64,000 bases of DNA from Nitrosophilus kaiyonis (GCF_027943725.1 NZ_AP025696.1:248001-312000); one strand, 5' to 3'. Numbered from the stretch's first letter, positions 7,442 through 16,195 are shown. Notes: generated by a model from the letters alone, not told the origin. Numbers and translations are program-made.

Positions 7442-7474
7442 CTGCAATTTATCTGCAATCTTTTTATTTACAAT
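7442..7474 (+). promoter_or_regulatory. Promoter and heptamer operator of the diguanylate cyclase operon
   Basis: CTGCAAT (7442-7448), 4 bp, CTGCAAT (7453-7459), 9 bp, then TACAAT as -10 (7469-7474), with the ATG 25 bp on. There is no separate -35 box. The spacing is the same as at the three amyloid-locus promoters, so one activator probably drives all four. Confidence 0.7.
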
Positions 7475-7489
7475 TAAATATACGATTAA

Positions 7490-7664
7490 AGGAGCGGTTA
7501 TGGAACAATTTGCCCATTTCACAAACTCTTCTATAACAAACAGCCAAAATCTTGGCAATTCTCTTCTGGATGAAATCCGATACTTCTTTCAAAGGCTCTC
7601 TTTTAAAAGACCTCCTGATTCTTTTACAAAAAATGGGCAAATGACAAAGAAAAAAACCGCTCCT
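7490..7664. repeat. Inverted-repeat-bounded segment (MITE-like or long RNA stem) at the cyclase 5' end
   Basis: Outer arms AGGAGCGGTT (7490-7499) and AACCGCTCCT (7655-7664) are perfect complements, as are inner arms TTTGCCCATTT (7509-7519) and AAATGGGCAAA (7631-7641). Together they read as imperfect terminal inverted repeats of about 30 bp on a 175-bp segment. The left arm contains the Shine-Dalgarno sequence of the cyclase gene, so as RNA the stem would hide it. No target-site duplication was found. Confidence 0.6.
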
Positions 7665-8573
7665 ATTTCTAAAAATGAACTTTTGAATAGTGAAGTTTTT
7701 ATGGAGATATTTGATTTTTGTAATGAGCTTATTTATATAAAAGATTTAAATTTTAGATATATATGGTTCAATAATAAATTTAAAAAAATTTTTTTAGAAA
7801 AAGTATCAGATATTAAAAAAATAGATGATTTTGATATTTTTGATTATGATTTTGCATACAAATTAAAAAAAACTGAAAGATATGTTGTTTTAAATAAAAC
7901 ACCTGCATTATTTGATTATAACTATTTAGATAAATTTTATCATATAAAAATTGTTCCTATAAAAAAAGATAATATTCTTATAGGTATTGCTGGAATCATC
8001 GAAGATAGAACAGAATTTAAAAGAAAAGTAGATGATTTGTTAGAATTAAATGAATACCTAAAAAAAAGATGTACAATTTTTGAAAACTTATCAATGATAG
8101 ACCCATTAACTCAAGTATATAACAAAAGAAAATTCAATAACATATTAGAAAAAGAGATAGAAAGAGCAAAAAGATATAATGAACCTTTATCTTTAATCTT
8201 ATTCGATATAGATAATTTTAAAAATATAAACGATAAATATGGGCATTTAACAGGAGATATTGTATTAAAATCAATAATTGATTCGGTAAAGTCTAATATT
8301 AGAAAAATTGATATCCTATCTAGAATCGGTGGTGATGAATTTGCAATAATTGTTCCAAATACAAATATTGAAAATTCAATCAATCTTGCAAGAAAATTAA
8401 ATAGTGATATTGAAAAAATAAAAATTAAAAATATAAAAGAGAAAATTAGCTGTAGTTTTGGGGTGGCTGAGTATAAAAAAAATGAAAATTTTACAGATTT
8501 TTTTAAAAGAGCTGATAATGCTTTATATAAATCAAAAAAAGAGGGAAAAAATAGGATATCATTTATAAAATAA
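7500..8573 (+). CDS. PAS-GGDEF diguanylate cyclase
   Basis: A 357-aa cytoplasmic protein. Residues 1-60 match nothing I recognise and are encoded by the inverted-repeat-bounded segment; about 66-175 form a PAS-like sensor domain (LIYIKDLNFRYIWFN, IAGIIEDRTEFKRK); about 197-357 form the GGDEF domain. The active site is intact (RIGGDEFAI, 277-281) and an RKID inhibitory site (Arg268-Asp271) lies five residues before it, so c-di-GMP synthesis with product feedback is expected. It is transcribed divergently from amyloid copy 2 with a matching operator, and 15 bp before a histidine kinase gene. A role in switching on matrix production is inferred. Confidence 0.88.
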   Translation: MEQFAHFTNSSITNSQNLGNSLLDEIRYFFQRLSFKRPPDSFTKNGQMTKKKTAPISKNELLNSEVFMEIFDFCNELIYIKDLNFRYIWFNNKFKKIFLEKVSDIKKIDDFDIFDYDFAYKLKKTERYVVLNKTPALFDYNYLDKFYHIKIVPIKKDNILIGIAGIIEDRTEFKRKVDDLLELNEYLKKRCTIFENLSMIDPLTQVYNKRKFNNILEKEIERAKRYNEPLSLILFDIDNFKNINDKYGHLTGDIVLKSIIDSVKSNIRKIDILSRIGGDEFAIIVPNTNIENSINLARKLNSDIEKIKIKNIKEKISCSFGVAEYKKNENFTDFFKRADNALYKSKKEGKNRISFIK

Positions 8574-8588
8574 AAATTAGAGGATAAA

Positions 8589-10751
8589 ATGAAATATTTT
8601 AATGAGGAAAAACTTCCTCTTTTAAATTTTATAAGTAATATATTTATTATATTTTTATTAATGATATCCATAGGATATATTTTAATAATAAAAGAGTATA
8701 ACGATTTTAAAATCAAATCGAAAAATATAGAAAATGAATTTAAAGAAGAGTATAGAAAAAGATTAAAAACAGAAGTTGATAGGGTTGTTGACTATATAAA
8801 CTACTATAAATCTCAAACTGAATATAGACTAAAAAATGAGATAAAAAATAGAGTTTATCAAGCCAATGATATTGCCACATATATATACAACAAATATAAA
8901 AATTTAGAAGATTCAAAAAAAATAAAATCAAGAATAAAAGATGCATTACTTCCTATTAGATGGCGAAATGGTTATAGTTACTTATGGATAGTTGATACAA
9001 ATGGAACTGCTGTACTTTTTCCAATTAATCCAAATATTGAAAATCAAAATATTATTGATTATAAAGATGCAAATGGAAGATATATATTAAAAGAGGCAAA
9101 AAATATTGTTTTAAATCAAAATGAAGGATATATAACAAAAATATTTGTTACTCCTCCAAATAAAAAAGAGCTTTTTGAGCAAATAGCCTTTGTAAAACTT
9201 TTTAAACCTTTCAATTGGATAATAGGAACTGGCGAAACCTTAAATGATATAGAAAAAGATATAAAACAAGAGATTTTAAAAAGAGTTTATTATATGAGAT
9301 TTAACAAAGAGGGTTATTTTGGTGTAATAGATTTTGAAGGAAATATTTTATGTCATCCTTTTATAAAAAGAGGTACAAATATATTAAAAACAGACAATAA
9401 AAAGTATAAAAAAATTGGTGAAAAACTTATAGAAATAGGCAAACAAGGTGGTTTTTTGACATATGACTTCAGAAAATTAACATCAAACAAAATTGCAAAA
9501 AAACTTACATACACAAAATCTATAAAAGATTGGGGATGGATAGTTTATGCAGGAATTTATCTGGATGATTTGCAAAAAAAGATTTTGGATAAACAAAAAG
9601 AACTTGAAAAAGAGTTAAATGAGAAAATAAAAATACTTCTTTTTATATTTGGATCCTTTTCTTTACTTGCTCTTTTATTATCATTAGCTTTTTCTAATAA
9701 ACTTAATGCAATTTTTGAAAATTATAGAAAAAAGATAGAGTATAGAACAAAAAGACTTGAAAAATTGAATGAAGAGTTAAAAGAGAAAGAGAAGCAAGCA
9801 CAAGCTGCAAGTAAAGCAAAAACTATATTTATTTCAAATATATCCCATGATATAAGAACACCTTTAAATGCTATACTTGGTTATGCACAAATTCTTAATA
9901 AAGATGTAAATTTAGATGAGATTCAAAAAGAGAAAATAAATAAAATATTAAAACATGGAAACTATCTGCTTGAACTTTTAGATGATATTATAGAAATATC
10001 AAAAATAGAAACTGGGAAAATTGGTATAAATGAAGAAAATTTTGATCTTAAAAAATTTTTAGAAAATATTAAGGAAATGTATGAGGATAAAGCAAAATCA
10101 AAAGGACTTAAATGGGACGTAATAGGAATACCCAAAAAAGAGACTTTTGTTAAAGGTGATAAGAAAAAACTTTTTAGAGTTTTGATAAATCTTTTAAGTA
10201 ATGCTTTTAAATATACAGATTCTGGAGAGATAAAATTAATAATCACTCCTAAAGAAAATAATGTGTATGAGTTTTCTATAATTGATACAGGTATTGGTAT
10301 AGAAAAAGAGGAACAAAAAAACATATTTGAAATATTTACACAAGCAAAATCTGGGCAAGAAAGAGGAGGTAAAGGTCTTGGTTTATCAATAGCATACAAA
10401 TATATAAAATTAATGGGTGGGGAGTTAAAACTTGAATCTGAGCCAAGAAAAGGAAGCAAATTCTATTTTGAAATAAAACTAAAACCATCAATAGAAAAAA
10501 AACAAGAAATTAAAAAGAGTGAAGAAAATTATAAAAAACAAAATATTGAAAATATTTCAAATAAATTTACCATAGAAAAAAAATTAAAAGAAAAAATTAT
10601 AAATTTAGCAAAAATGGGAAATATAACAAATCTTAAAAAAGAGATAACCAATATAGAAAATCAAAATTTAAAAAATAGGCTTTTTGAATATATTAATAGC
10701 TTTGATTTAGAAAATTTGATACTTTTTTTAAATAGCATAAAGGAGAAATGA
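8589..10751 (+). CDS. Cache-domain sensor histidine kinase
   Basis: A 720-aa membrane kinase. It has TM1 at about 14-34, a periplasmic double-Cache region at about 40-345 (GYSYLWIVDTNGTAVLFP, then GYFGVIDFEGNILCHP), TM2 at about 349-369, then a coiled linker. HisKA carries FISNISHDIRTPLNAILGY with His420; the ATPase domain has NLLSNAFKYT (Asn538), DTGIGI and GKGLGLSI. No receiver follows; instead residues 660-720 form a helical tail like the C-terminus of the hybrid kinase at 12847-15042. It may therefore be a hybrid kinase that lost its receiver. Its last codons overlap the next gene (ATGATG). It probably senses a small extracytoplasmic ligand. Confidence 0.88.
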   Translation: MKYFNEEKLPLLNFISNIFIIFLLMISIGYILIIKEYNDFKIKSKNIENEFKEEYRKRLKTEVDRVVDYINYYKSQTEYRLKNEIKNRVYQANDIATYIYNKYKNLEDSKKIKSRIKDALLPIRWRNGYSYLWIVDTNGTAVLFPINPNIENQNIIDYKDANGRYILKEAKNIVLNQNEGYITKIFVTPPNKKELFEQIAFVKLFKPFNWIIGTGETLNDIEKDIKQEILKRVYYMRFNKEGYFGVIDFEGNILCHPFIKRGTNILKTDNKKYKKIGEKLIEIGKQGGFLTYDFRKLTSNKIAKKLTYTKSIKDWGWIVYAGIYLDDLQKKILDKQKELEKELNEKIKILLFIFGSFSLLALLLSLAFSNKLNAIFENYRKKIEYRTKRLEKLNEELKEKEKQAQAASKAKTIFISNISHDIRTPLNAILGYAQILNKDVNLDEIQKEKINKILKHGNYLLELLDDIIEISKIETGKIGINEENFDLKKFLENIKEMYEDKAKSKGLKWDVIGIPKKETFVKGDKKKLFRVLINLLSNAFKYTDSGEIKLIITPKENNVYEFSIIDTGIGIEKEEQKNIFEIFTQAKSGQERGGKGLGLSIAYKYIKLMGGELKLESEPRKGSKFYFEIKLKPSIEKKQEIKKSEENYKKQNIENISNKFTIEKKLKEKIINLAKMGNITNLKKEITNIENQNLKNRLFEYINSFDLENLILFLNSIKEK

Positions 10752-11164
10752 TGCTGATTTTAGAAAAAGAAAAAAGTATTTTTACTAAATTAAAAGATAT
10801 TTTGGAAATAGAAAATTATAAATTTTATAGATATAAAATCCCTTTTTGTTTATTGATAATTGAGTGTAGAGAAAAAAACTGCTTACATTTAATAAAAGCT
10901 CATATTAGAAAAACAGACACTTCTATAAAACTAAACAAAAATCTTTATGGAATTATATTTAGATATATAGATATTAAAAATGGTGGCCATAAAGCAGCTG
11001 AAAATCTTATCCATTACCTTGAAAAAAATATAACTACAACTGTTTATGGAGGATTATCTTGCAGTGATGAAAATATGGGGAATATAATAAATAGAGCATT
11101 ATTTGCATTAAAAAAAGCAAAAAATAAAAATTTTTCAAATATAGAAGATGATTATCTTTTTTAA
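10748..11164 (+). CDS. Degenerate GGDEF-domain protein with retained I-site
   Basis: A 138-aa protein whose second half follows the GGDEF fold: IPFCLLIIECRE matches the strand that normally bears the metal aspartate, and INRALFALKKAKNKN matches the final RADxALYxAK helix. Aligned to the cyclase at 7500-8573, IRKTDTSIKLNKNLYGIIF replaces IRKIDILSRIGGDEFAIIV. The RxxD inhibitory site is kept (Arg54-Asp57), while GGDEF has become NKNLY. About 14 residues of the substrate-binding region are also missing. It cannot be an active cyclase, but could bind c-di-GMP as an effector, like other degenerate GGDEF receptors. It overlaps the kinase gene by 4 bp and so is translationally coupled. Confidence 0.72.
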   Translation: MMLILEKEKSIFTKLKDILEIENYKFYRYKIPFCLLIIECREKNCLHLIKAHIRKTDTSIKLNKNLYGIIFRYIDIKNGGHKAAENLIHYLEKNITTTVYGGLSCSDENMGNIINRALFALKKAKNKNFSNIEDDYLF

Positions 11165-11165
11165 C

Positions 11166-11813
11166 TTATTTTATAATATATCCTACTCCTCTGACATTTT
11201 GGATAATTTTATTACCTATTTTTTTTCTAATATCTCTAATATGGCTCGAGATGGTTTTATAATCAATTAATTCATCTCCATATACAAAGTCAGCAATTGT
11301 GTCAAAAGTTACAACATTTCCTCTATTTTTTAAAAGAATATATAAAATATCATTCTGTTTTTTTGAAAGAATAACTGGTTCTTTATTTTTAAAAAGAGTT
11401 CTTGAATCAAAATTGTATTCACACTCTTCATCTATTTTAATGTTATCTTCTTTATGAAATTTTGATAAAATATTTTCCATTCTAAGTTCTAACTCGGCAA
11501 GCTCAAAGGGCTTTTTGATATAATCACTTGCCCCCATTTTAAAAGCTTTTTTTATATTTTCAATATCTGAATAAGCACTTATAAAAATAACAGGGGTATT
11601 TATATGTTTGCTTTTTATATACTCTAAAATCTCATAACCATTATAATTTGGCACATTTATATCCAATATAAAAAAATCATAATCATAAAGATTTGCGTTA
11701 TCTAAAAGCTCTTCTCCATCAGCAAAAGCATCAACTTTATAACCTTTTAATTCAAAATATTTTTTTATATGTTTTCTTAAAAGATGGTCATCTTCTAACA
11801 AAAGTATTCTCAT
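11166..11813 (-). CDS. OmpR-family response regulator
   Basis: A 215-aa two-domain regulator: receiver at about 1-120 with acidic pocket EDD, phospho-acceptor Asp51 (FILDINVP), conserved Thr/Ser position (VIFISA) and Lys at YIKKPF; winged-helix DNA-binding domain at about 130-215 (SKKQNDILYILLKNRGNVV, ISSHIRDIRKKIG, VRGVGYII). OmpR-type regulators bind tandem direct repeats about 11 bp apart, which is the arrangement at the four promoters of the amyloid and cyclase genes. It is the last gene of a three-gene minus-strand unit with the hybrid and REC-kinases (4-bp overlaps) and so is their probable output. Confidence 0.9.
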   Translation of the reverse strand: MRILLLEDDHLLRKHIKKYFELKGYKVDAFADGEELLDNANLYDYDFFILDINVPNYNGYEILEYIKSKHINTPVIFISAYSDIENIKKAFKMGASDYIKKPFELAELELRMENILSKFHKEDNIKIDEECEYNFDSRTLFKNKEPVILSKKQNDILYILLKNRGNVVTFDTIADFVYGDELIDYKTISSHIRDIRKKIGNKIIQNVRGVGYIIK

Positions 11814-12850
11814 TCAGTTTCTCTTTTAAAACAGTATTCAAAAGTAGTTAAACCATTTTGAGAATCTACATCAACTAATACATCATTTTTTTTACATATC
11901 ATTCTAACTATGTCTAAACCTAAACCTAATCCAATCTCATTATCATCTTCTCTATATAGCATATTAAATATTTTATCAAGATTTTTTATAGTTTTTCCTT
12001 TATCAGTTACAGATATGCATACCCTATCATCTTTATCAAAAAGCTCTATATCTATAGTACTTTTTTCATCACCATATTTTAATGCGTTAGAGATTGTATT
12101 ATCTAAGATTCTTTGTAATTCGGTAGGATTTATATAAATAACTGGATTTTTAGAATTATATTTTGTTTTAAAATTCATCTCTTTTGTTTTAGCAATAACA
12201 TTAAAATATTTAATTCTATTTTCTATCATATTTTTTATATTTACAGGCTCTGGTTCAAAACTATATATCTCTTTTTTTAATGAATAGTATATATCTTCAT
12301 AAACTGTATGCAATGAGCGAGATGCAGCTTTAATACTTTGTAGATATTCTGTATCGCCATATTCTAAAATCTGCATTTCAACTGCAGTATCTATAACACT
12401 TAAAGGAGTATATATCTCATGAAAAGCTTTTTTTATCAAATCATTCATAGCAAGTATCATTTTACTTGTATGAAGATGAGTTTTTACTCTTGCTAAAACT
12501 TCCAAATGGTTAAAAGGCTTACTTATATAATCAACTCCTCCAATTTCAAAAGCTTTAACTTTATCTTCTGGACTATTTAATGCAGATAGAAAAATAATTG
12601 GAATATCCTTAAGTTCAACATTTTCTTTGATTTTTTTACAAGTTTCATAGCCATCAATGCCTGGCATCATTATATCAAGTAAAATCAAATCTGGCTTTAT
12701 CTTTGGGGCTATTTCAAGGGCTTTTTCTCCTGAAGTTGCAACAAATATCTGATACCCTACAGGTTCTAAAGTTTCCATTAAAAGTGCCAAGTTTTCGGGT
12801 GTATCATCAACCAGCAATATTTTTGGCTTTATCTGTACATTTTCATTCAT
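11810..12850 (-). CDS. Receiver-histidine kinase protein (REC-HK)
   Basis: A 346-aa soluble protein: receiver at about 8-125 with Asp59 (LILLDIMMPGIDGYE) and Lys in ISKPFNH, then a short histidine-kinase core with FHEIYTPLSVI (His144), ISNALKYG as N-box and IGLGLGLDIV as ATP lid. There is no sensor domain, so it probably takes phosphate from the upstream hybrid kinase and relays or modulates the signal to the OmpR-type regulator. Its ATG overlaps the hybrid kinase gene by 4 bp, and its stop overlaps the regulator start by 4 bp. Similar REC-HK proteins are known as phosphorelay integrators. Confidence 0.87.
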   Translation of the reverse strand: MNENVQIKPKILLVDDTPENLALLMETLEPVGYQIFVATSGEKALEIAPKIKPDLILLDIMMPGIDGYETCKKIKENVELKDIPIIFLSALNSPEDKVKAFEIGGVDYISKPFNHLEVLARVKTHLHTSKMILAMNDLIKKAFHEIYTPLSVIDTAVEMQILEYGDTEYLQSIKAASRSLHTVYEDIYYSLKKEIYSFEPEPVNIKNMIENRIKYFNVIAKTKEMNFKTKYNSKNPVIYINPTELQRILDNTISNALKYGDEKSTIDIELFDKDDRVCISVTDKGKTIKNLDKIFNMLYREDDNEIGLGLGLDIVRMICKKNDVLVDVDSQNGLTTFEYCFKRETE

Positions 12851-15042
12851 TTTTGCCTTTCATTTTTTAATTCTTTAATAATTTTATCAAGTTCAAAATT
12901 TCTAAGATATCTACTTAAAGTCTCTTTTATTTCATCATTTCCAATCTCATCTATTAACTTTCTAAGTTCAGAAATATTTCCTATCTGAGCTAATGAAATG
13001 ATTTGATTTTTTAGATTTTCATCAATTTTTTCAAAGCTTTTCTCTTTTTTTCCAATTTTTTTTGTCTCTTTTGCAAAAAGGTCTGGAAAATATTTTAAAA
13101 AGACTTTATCAAGATCAGATATTTGAAAAGGCTTGGTTATATCATCATTAAAAACATTATATAGATAGCTATTTTTATAAAAGAATGAAGAAGCGGACAA
13201 TGAAACTATTTTAGCATTTTTATCGATATTTTTTATATCTTTAGCCGCTTCCACACCATTTTTATTTGGCATTTTTATATCCATGAAGATTAAATCTGGC
13301 CTATTTTTTTCAAAAAGCTCTACTGCTTCATTTCCATCTTTTGCTTCAATAACTTCTATACCTTTTTGCTCTAAAATATCTTTTAGTACGATTCTATTAT
13401 CTTCTATATCATCAGCAATTAAAACTTTTAATTTTTTTCCATTTTTTAAATTTAAACCATTATCAAAAGACTCATCAGATAATAATTTTACTTTTTTTAT
13501 TTCTCCACAAGGAATTTCAAAGAAAAATCTTGTACCTTCGCCTACTTTTGATTCTACTGTTAAATTTCCTCCTAATAGCTTAACATTACTATTTGCTATC
13601 GCAAGACCAAGCCCTGTACCTCCTCTTTTATAACCCTCTTCATTTTGAATAAATGGCTCAAAAATCTTTTCTAAAAGCTCTTTTTCTATACCAATTCCAG
13701 TATCTTTTACTTCAAAATAGCAAATATTATTATTTTTATATTTAAAAATAAGCTCCACTTTTCCTTTCTCTGTAAACTTTATCGCATTGCCTATGAGATT
13801 TAATAAAATATGAAAAAGTTTTGTTTTATCAGTATAAACAACAAGTTCTTCTTTTGGCATACCTTTAATTTTCCAGCCAATGTTTTTATTTTCAGCTCTT
13901 ACTTTAAAAATTTGAAAAAGACTTTTAAACATATTTGTTAAATTAAACTCAACTAAATTTACTTTATTTTTTCCCATTTCCATTTTTGTAATATCAAGAA
14001 TATCATTTATCAAATCAAGTAGATGACCGCCTGCAATAAGTATGGATTCAACCATTCTTTTTTGTCTATCATTAAGTGAGCTTTCATTTTTTAAAATTTG
14101 AGAATAACCTAAAATCGCATTTAAAAGTGTTCTAATTTCATGTGAAATATTAGATAAAAATATACTTCTTGCTCTATTTGCCTCTTCTGCCTCTTTTTTT
14201 GCTTGTTCTGCTTTTGCTTTAAGCTCTTCAGCAATTCTTTTCTGTTTTAATAGTTTTTTTTGATACTTTTCTCTATCTGTTACATCTATATCAAAACCTA
14301 ATAAATATGCACCATCCTCATCATCAATGTATATAGCATGTTCATCAAGATATTTTGTTTCTCCATTAGGTTTTTTTATTCTATATGTAATTTTATAATT
14401 TTCTTTTTCTTTTATTGAATTATCAAATACATGTGATACAAAAATCTTATCCTCTATTGCTACCATATCACTTTTTGGAAGAATTTCTGGAGTGTCTTTT
14501 CTTTTATCTAGACCTAAAATCTCAAACATCTCATCACTCCAGTACACCTTCATATCTTCCAGTCTTATCTCCCATATGCCGATTTTTGCTTCTTTTTGAA
14601 TAAGCTTAAAATATTGTTCTATTTTTTTGGTAAAGTCTTCTATTCCTAATTCTTGTTGCATAGATTTTTCAATTAAATTTTTAAGATCTTTTTTGCCATT
14701 TTTAATTCTCATGAGAATCAAACATTCCGAATTTAATTTAAATCTTATTGATTCTATTTGAGTCTCTATTTTTGCTCCATTTTGTAATTTAAAATTGACA
14801 TTGCATTCAACTATATTATCACTTTTTACAATTTTATCTAAGCAAATTTCAATTTTGGATTTATTATTTTTATCTAAAAAATTTAAAAAACTTTTTCTAA
14901 CAATATTCTCAGCAGAATATCCCAATAAATTTTTTACTTTTTCACTTAAAGAGAGTATTGTAAAATCAGGTTTTAATATAAATATATGGTCATTAGAATT
15001 TTTTAATATATTTAGAAGATAGTTTAATTTTTTATTTTCCAA
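12847..15042 (-). CDS. PAS-PAS hybrid sensor histidine kinase
   Basis: A 731-aa soluble hybrid kinase. Order: PAS at about 10-115; a second PAS/PAC at about 150-258 (KIGIWEIRLEDMKVYWSDEMFEILGL and LLGFDIDVTDREKY); a charged coiled coil; HisKA with SNISHEIRTLLNAILGY (His301); ATPase with NLIGNAIKFT, DTGIGI and GGTGLGLAI; receiver at about 538-650 with Asp588 (LIFMDIKMPNKNG); and a helical tail at 670-731 shared with the kinase at 8589-10751. In the H-box the usual Pro after RT is Leu (Leu306), which may shift the kinase/phosphatase balance. The start is a TTG preceded by AGAGG. It is first gene of the unit with the REC-kinase and OmpR regulator. Confidence 0.88.
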   Translation of the reverse strand: MENKKLNYLLNILKNSNDHIFILKPDFTILSLSEKVKNLLGYSAENIVRKSFLNFLDKNNKSKIEICLDKIVKSDNIVECNVNFKLQNGAKIETQIESIRFKLNSECLILMRIKNGKKDLKNLIEKSMQQELGIEDFTKKIEQYFKLIQKEAKIGIWEIRLEDMKVYWSDEMFEILGLDKRKDTPEILPKSDMVAIEDKIFVSHVFDNSIKEKENYKITYRIKKPNGETKYLDEHAIYIDDEDGAYLLGFDIDVTDREKYQKKLLKQKRIAEELKAKAEQAKKEAEEANRARSIFLSNISHEIRTLLNAILGYSQILKNESSLNDRQKRMVESILIAGGHLLDLINDILDITKMEMGKNKVNLVEFNLTNMFKSLFQIFKVRAENKNIGWKIKGMPKEELVVYTDKTKLFHILLNLIGNAIKFTEKGKVELIFKYKNNNICYFEVKDTGIGIEKELLEKIFEPFIQNEEGYKRGGTGLGLAIANSNVKLLGGNLTVESKVGEGTRFFFEIPCGEIKKVKLLSDESFDNGLNLKNGKKLKVLIADDIEDNRIVLKDILEQKGIEVIEAKDGNEAVELFEKNRPDLIFMDIKMPNKNGVEAAKDIKNIDKNAKIVSLSASSFFYKNSYLYNVFNDDITKPFQISDLDKVFLKYFPDLFAKETKKIGKKEKSFEKIDENLKNQIISLAQIGNISELRKLIDEIGNDEIKETLSRYLRNFELDKIIKELKNERQK

Positions 15043-15099
15043 AAAAACCTCTTTTATCTATTTTTTATTTATTATATCTTAATGTTTATACCAATTTAA

Positions 15100-15726
15100 T
15101 TAAACTGTATTGAAAGCCCTATCTCCTGCATCTCCAATCCCTGGAATAATATATTTTTTATCATTTAATTTCTCATCAATTTGAGCGATATAAATATCAA
15201 TATCAGGATGTGATTTTGAGACATAATAAAGCCCCTCTTTTACACCAACAACATTTAAAGTTATAATTTTTTTTGGCTTTTCCTTTTTTATCTCTGCTAC
15301 AGCATCATGAAGTGATCCACCAGTTGCCACCATTGGATCTAAAATTATGGCAGTTTTTCCTTCAAGATTTGGTACTCTTTTATAATATAAAATAGATTTA
15401 AATGTTGTTTCATCCCTTTTCATTGCTAAAAAACCAGCCTTTGATAAAGGCATAATCTCTATAATTCCATCAAGCATAGGCAGTCCAGCTCTAAGTATAG
15501 GTATAAAAACATAATTTTCTTCTGGCAAAAATCCAAACTCTTTTTTTCCTATCCAAGTTTCAATCTCTCTTGTTTCAAGCTTTTCACTTTTTAATGCTTC
15601 AAATAGCAATATTTTCGCAATTGCTCCAACATATTTTCTAAAAAGATTACTATCTAAATTTATATCTCTTATTTTATTTACCAGGTCTTTTATAAGAGGA
15701 TGGGTAGATTCATAAACATTTTGCAT
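15100..15726 (-). CDS. upp: Uracil phosphoribosyltransferase
   Basis: A 208-aa cytoplasmic enzyme that makes UMP from uracil and PRPP in pyrimidine salvage. The PRPP-binding loop is AIILDPMVATGGSLHDAV; other family marks are FIPILRAGLPMLDG and the uracil-binding C-terminal stretch YIIPGIGDAGDRAF. Length is normal (about 208). AAAGGA precedes the ATG. It is a single-gene unit divergent from the PA2779-family gene. Confidence 0.95.
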   Translation of the reverse strand: MQNVYESTHPLIKDLVNKIRDINLDSNLFRKYVGAIAKILLFEALKSEKLETREIETWIGKKEFGFLPEENYVFIPILRAGLPMLDGIIEIMPLSKAGFLAMKRDETTFKSILYYKRVPNLEGKTAIILDPMVATGGSLHDAVAEIKKEKPKKIITLNVVGVKEGLYYVSKSHPDIDIYIAQIDEKLNDKKYIIPGIGDAGDRAFNTV

Positions 15727-15799
15727 TATAAATCCTTTAAATATTTTTAACTATTTATATGATAACATTTATCTATAAAATCTAAATAAAGGATTTAAT

Positions 15800-16192
15800 A
15801 TGAAAAGCAAATTCTCAAAAATTGTTTTATCAGCTATGATTGGTTTATCTATTTTTACAAATACCACTTATGCTTCCTTTGTATCTACGCAAGCAGTTGT
15901 TGAAAAAAATCTTTTTAATATAGAGCAAAAAAGAGAAAAAATAAAAGCATTTATGCAAAGAAAAGATGTTATTAAAAAATTTGAAGCAATGGGAATTGAT
16001 CCAAAAGATGCTCAAAAAAGAGTTGCATCTTTGAGTGATGAAGAGATTGAAAAGATTTCAAAAAATATAGATAATATGCCAGCTGGCGGTAATGCAATAA
16101 TTGGTGCTATTGTTTTAATATTTTTGGTTCTTTTGATTACAGATATTTTGGGATACACAAAAGTATTTACATTTACAAAACCTATTCAATAA
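15800..16192 (+). CDS. PA2779-family membrane protein
   Basis: A 130-aa protein with a signal peptide (ending TNTTYASF), a helical charged middle (VVEKNLFNIEQKREKIKAF...DPKDAQKRVASLSDEEI) and one C-terminal transmembrane helix after a NMPAGGNAIIGA stretch. This layout matches the PA2779 family, which is nearly always found next to a PA2778-type cysteine peptidase, as here (3-bp gap). The function of the pair is unknown. The helix-DPxxAxxRVxxLSDEE stretch looks like a small recognition or substrate domain, so this protein may be the partner or substrate of the peptidase. Confidence 0.8.
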   Translation: MKSKFSKIVLSAMIGLSIFTNTTYASFVSTQAVVEKNLFNIEQKREKIKAFMQRKDVIKKFEAMGIDPKDAQKRVASLSDEEIEKISKNIDNMPAGGNAIIGAIVLIFLVLLITDILGYTKVFTFTKPIQ

Positions 16193-16195
16193 ATT

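Noticed and set aside
8111-8716. 201-codon frame antisense to the diguanylate cyclase
   Set aside because: Hydrophobic shadow of an AT-rich coding strand; the sense frame has the complete GGDEF domain.
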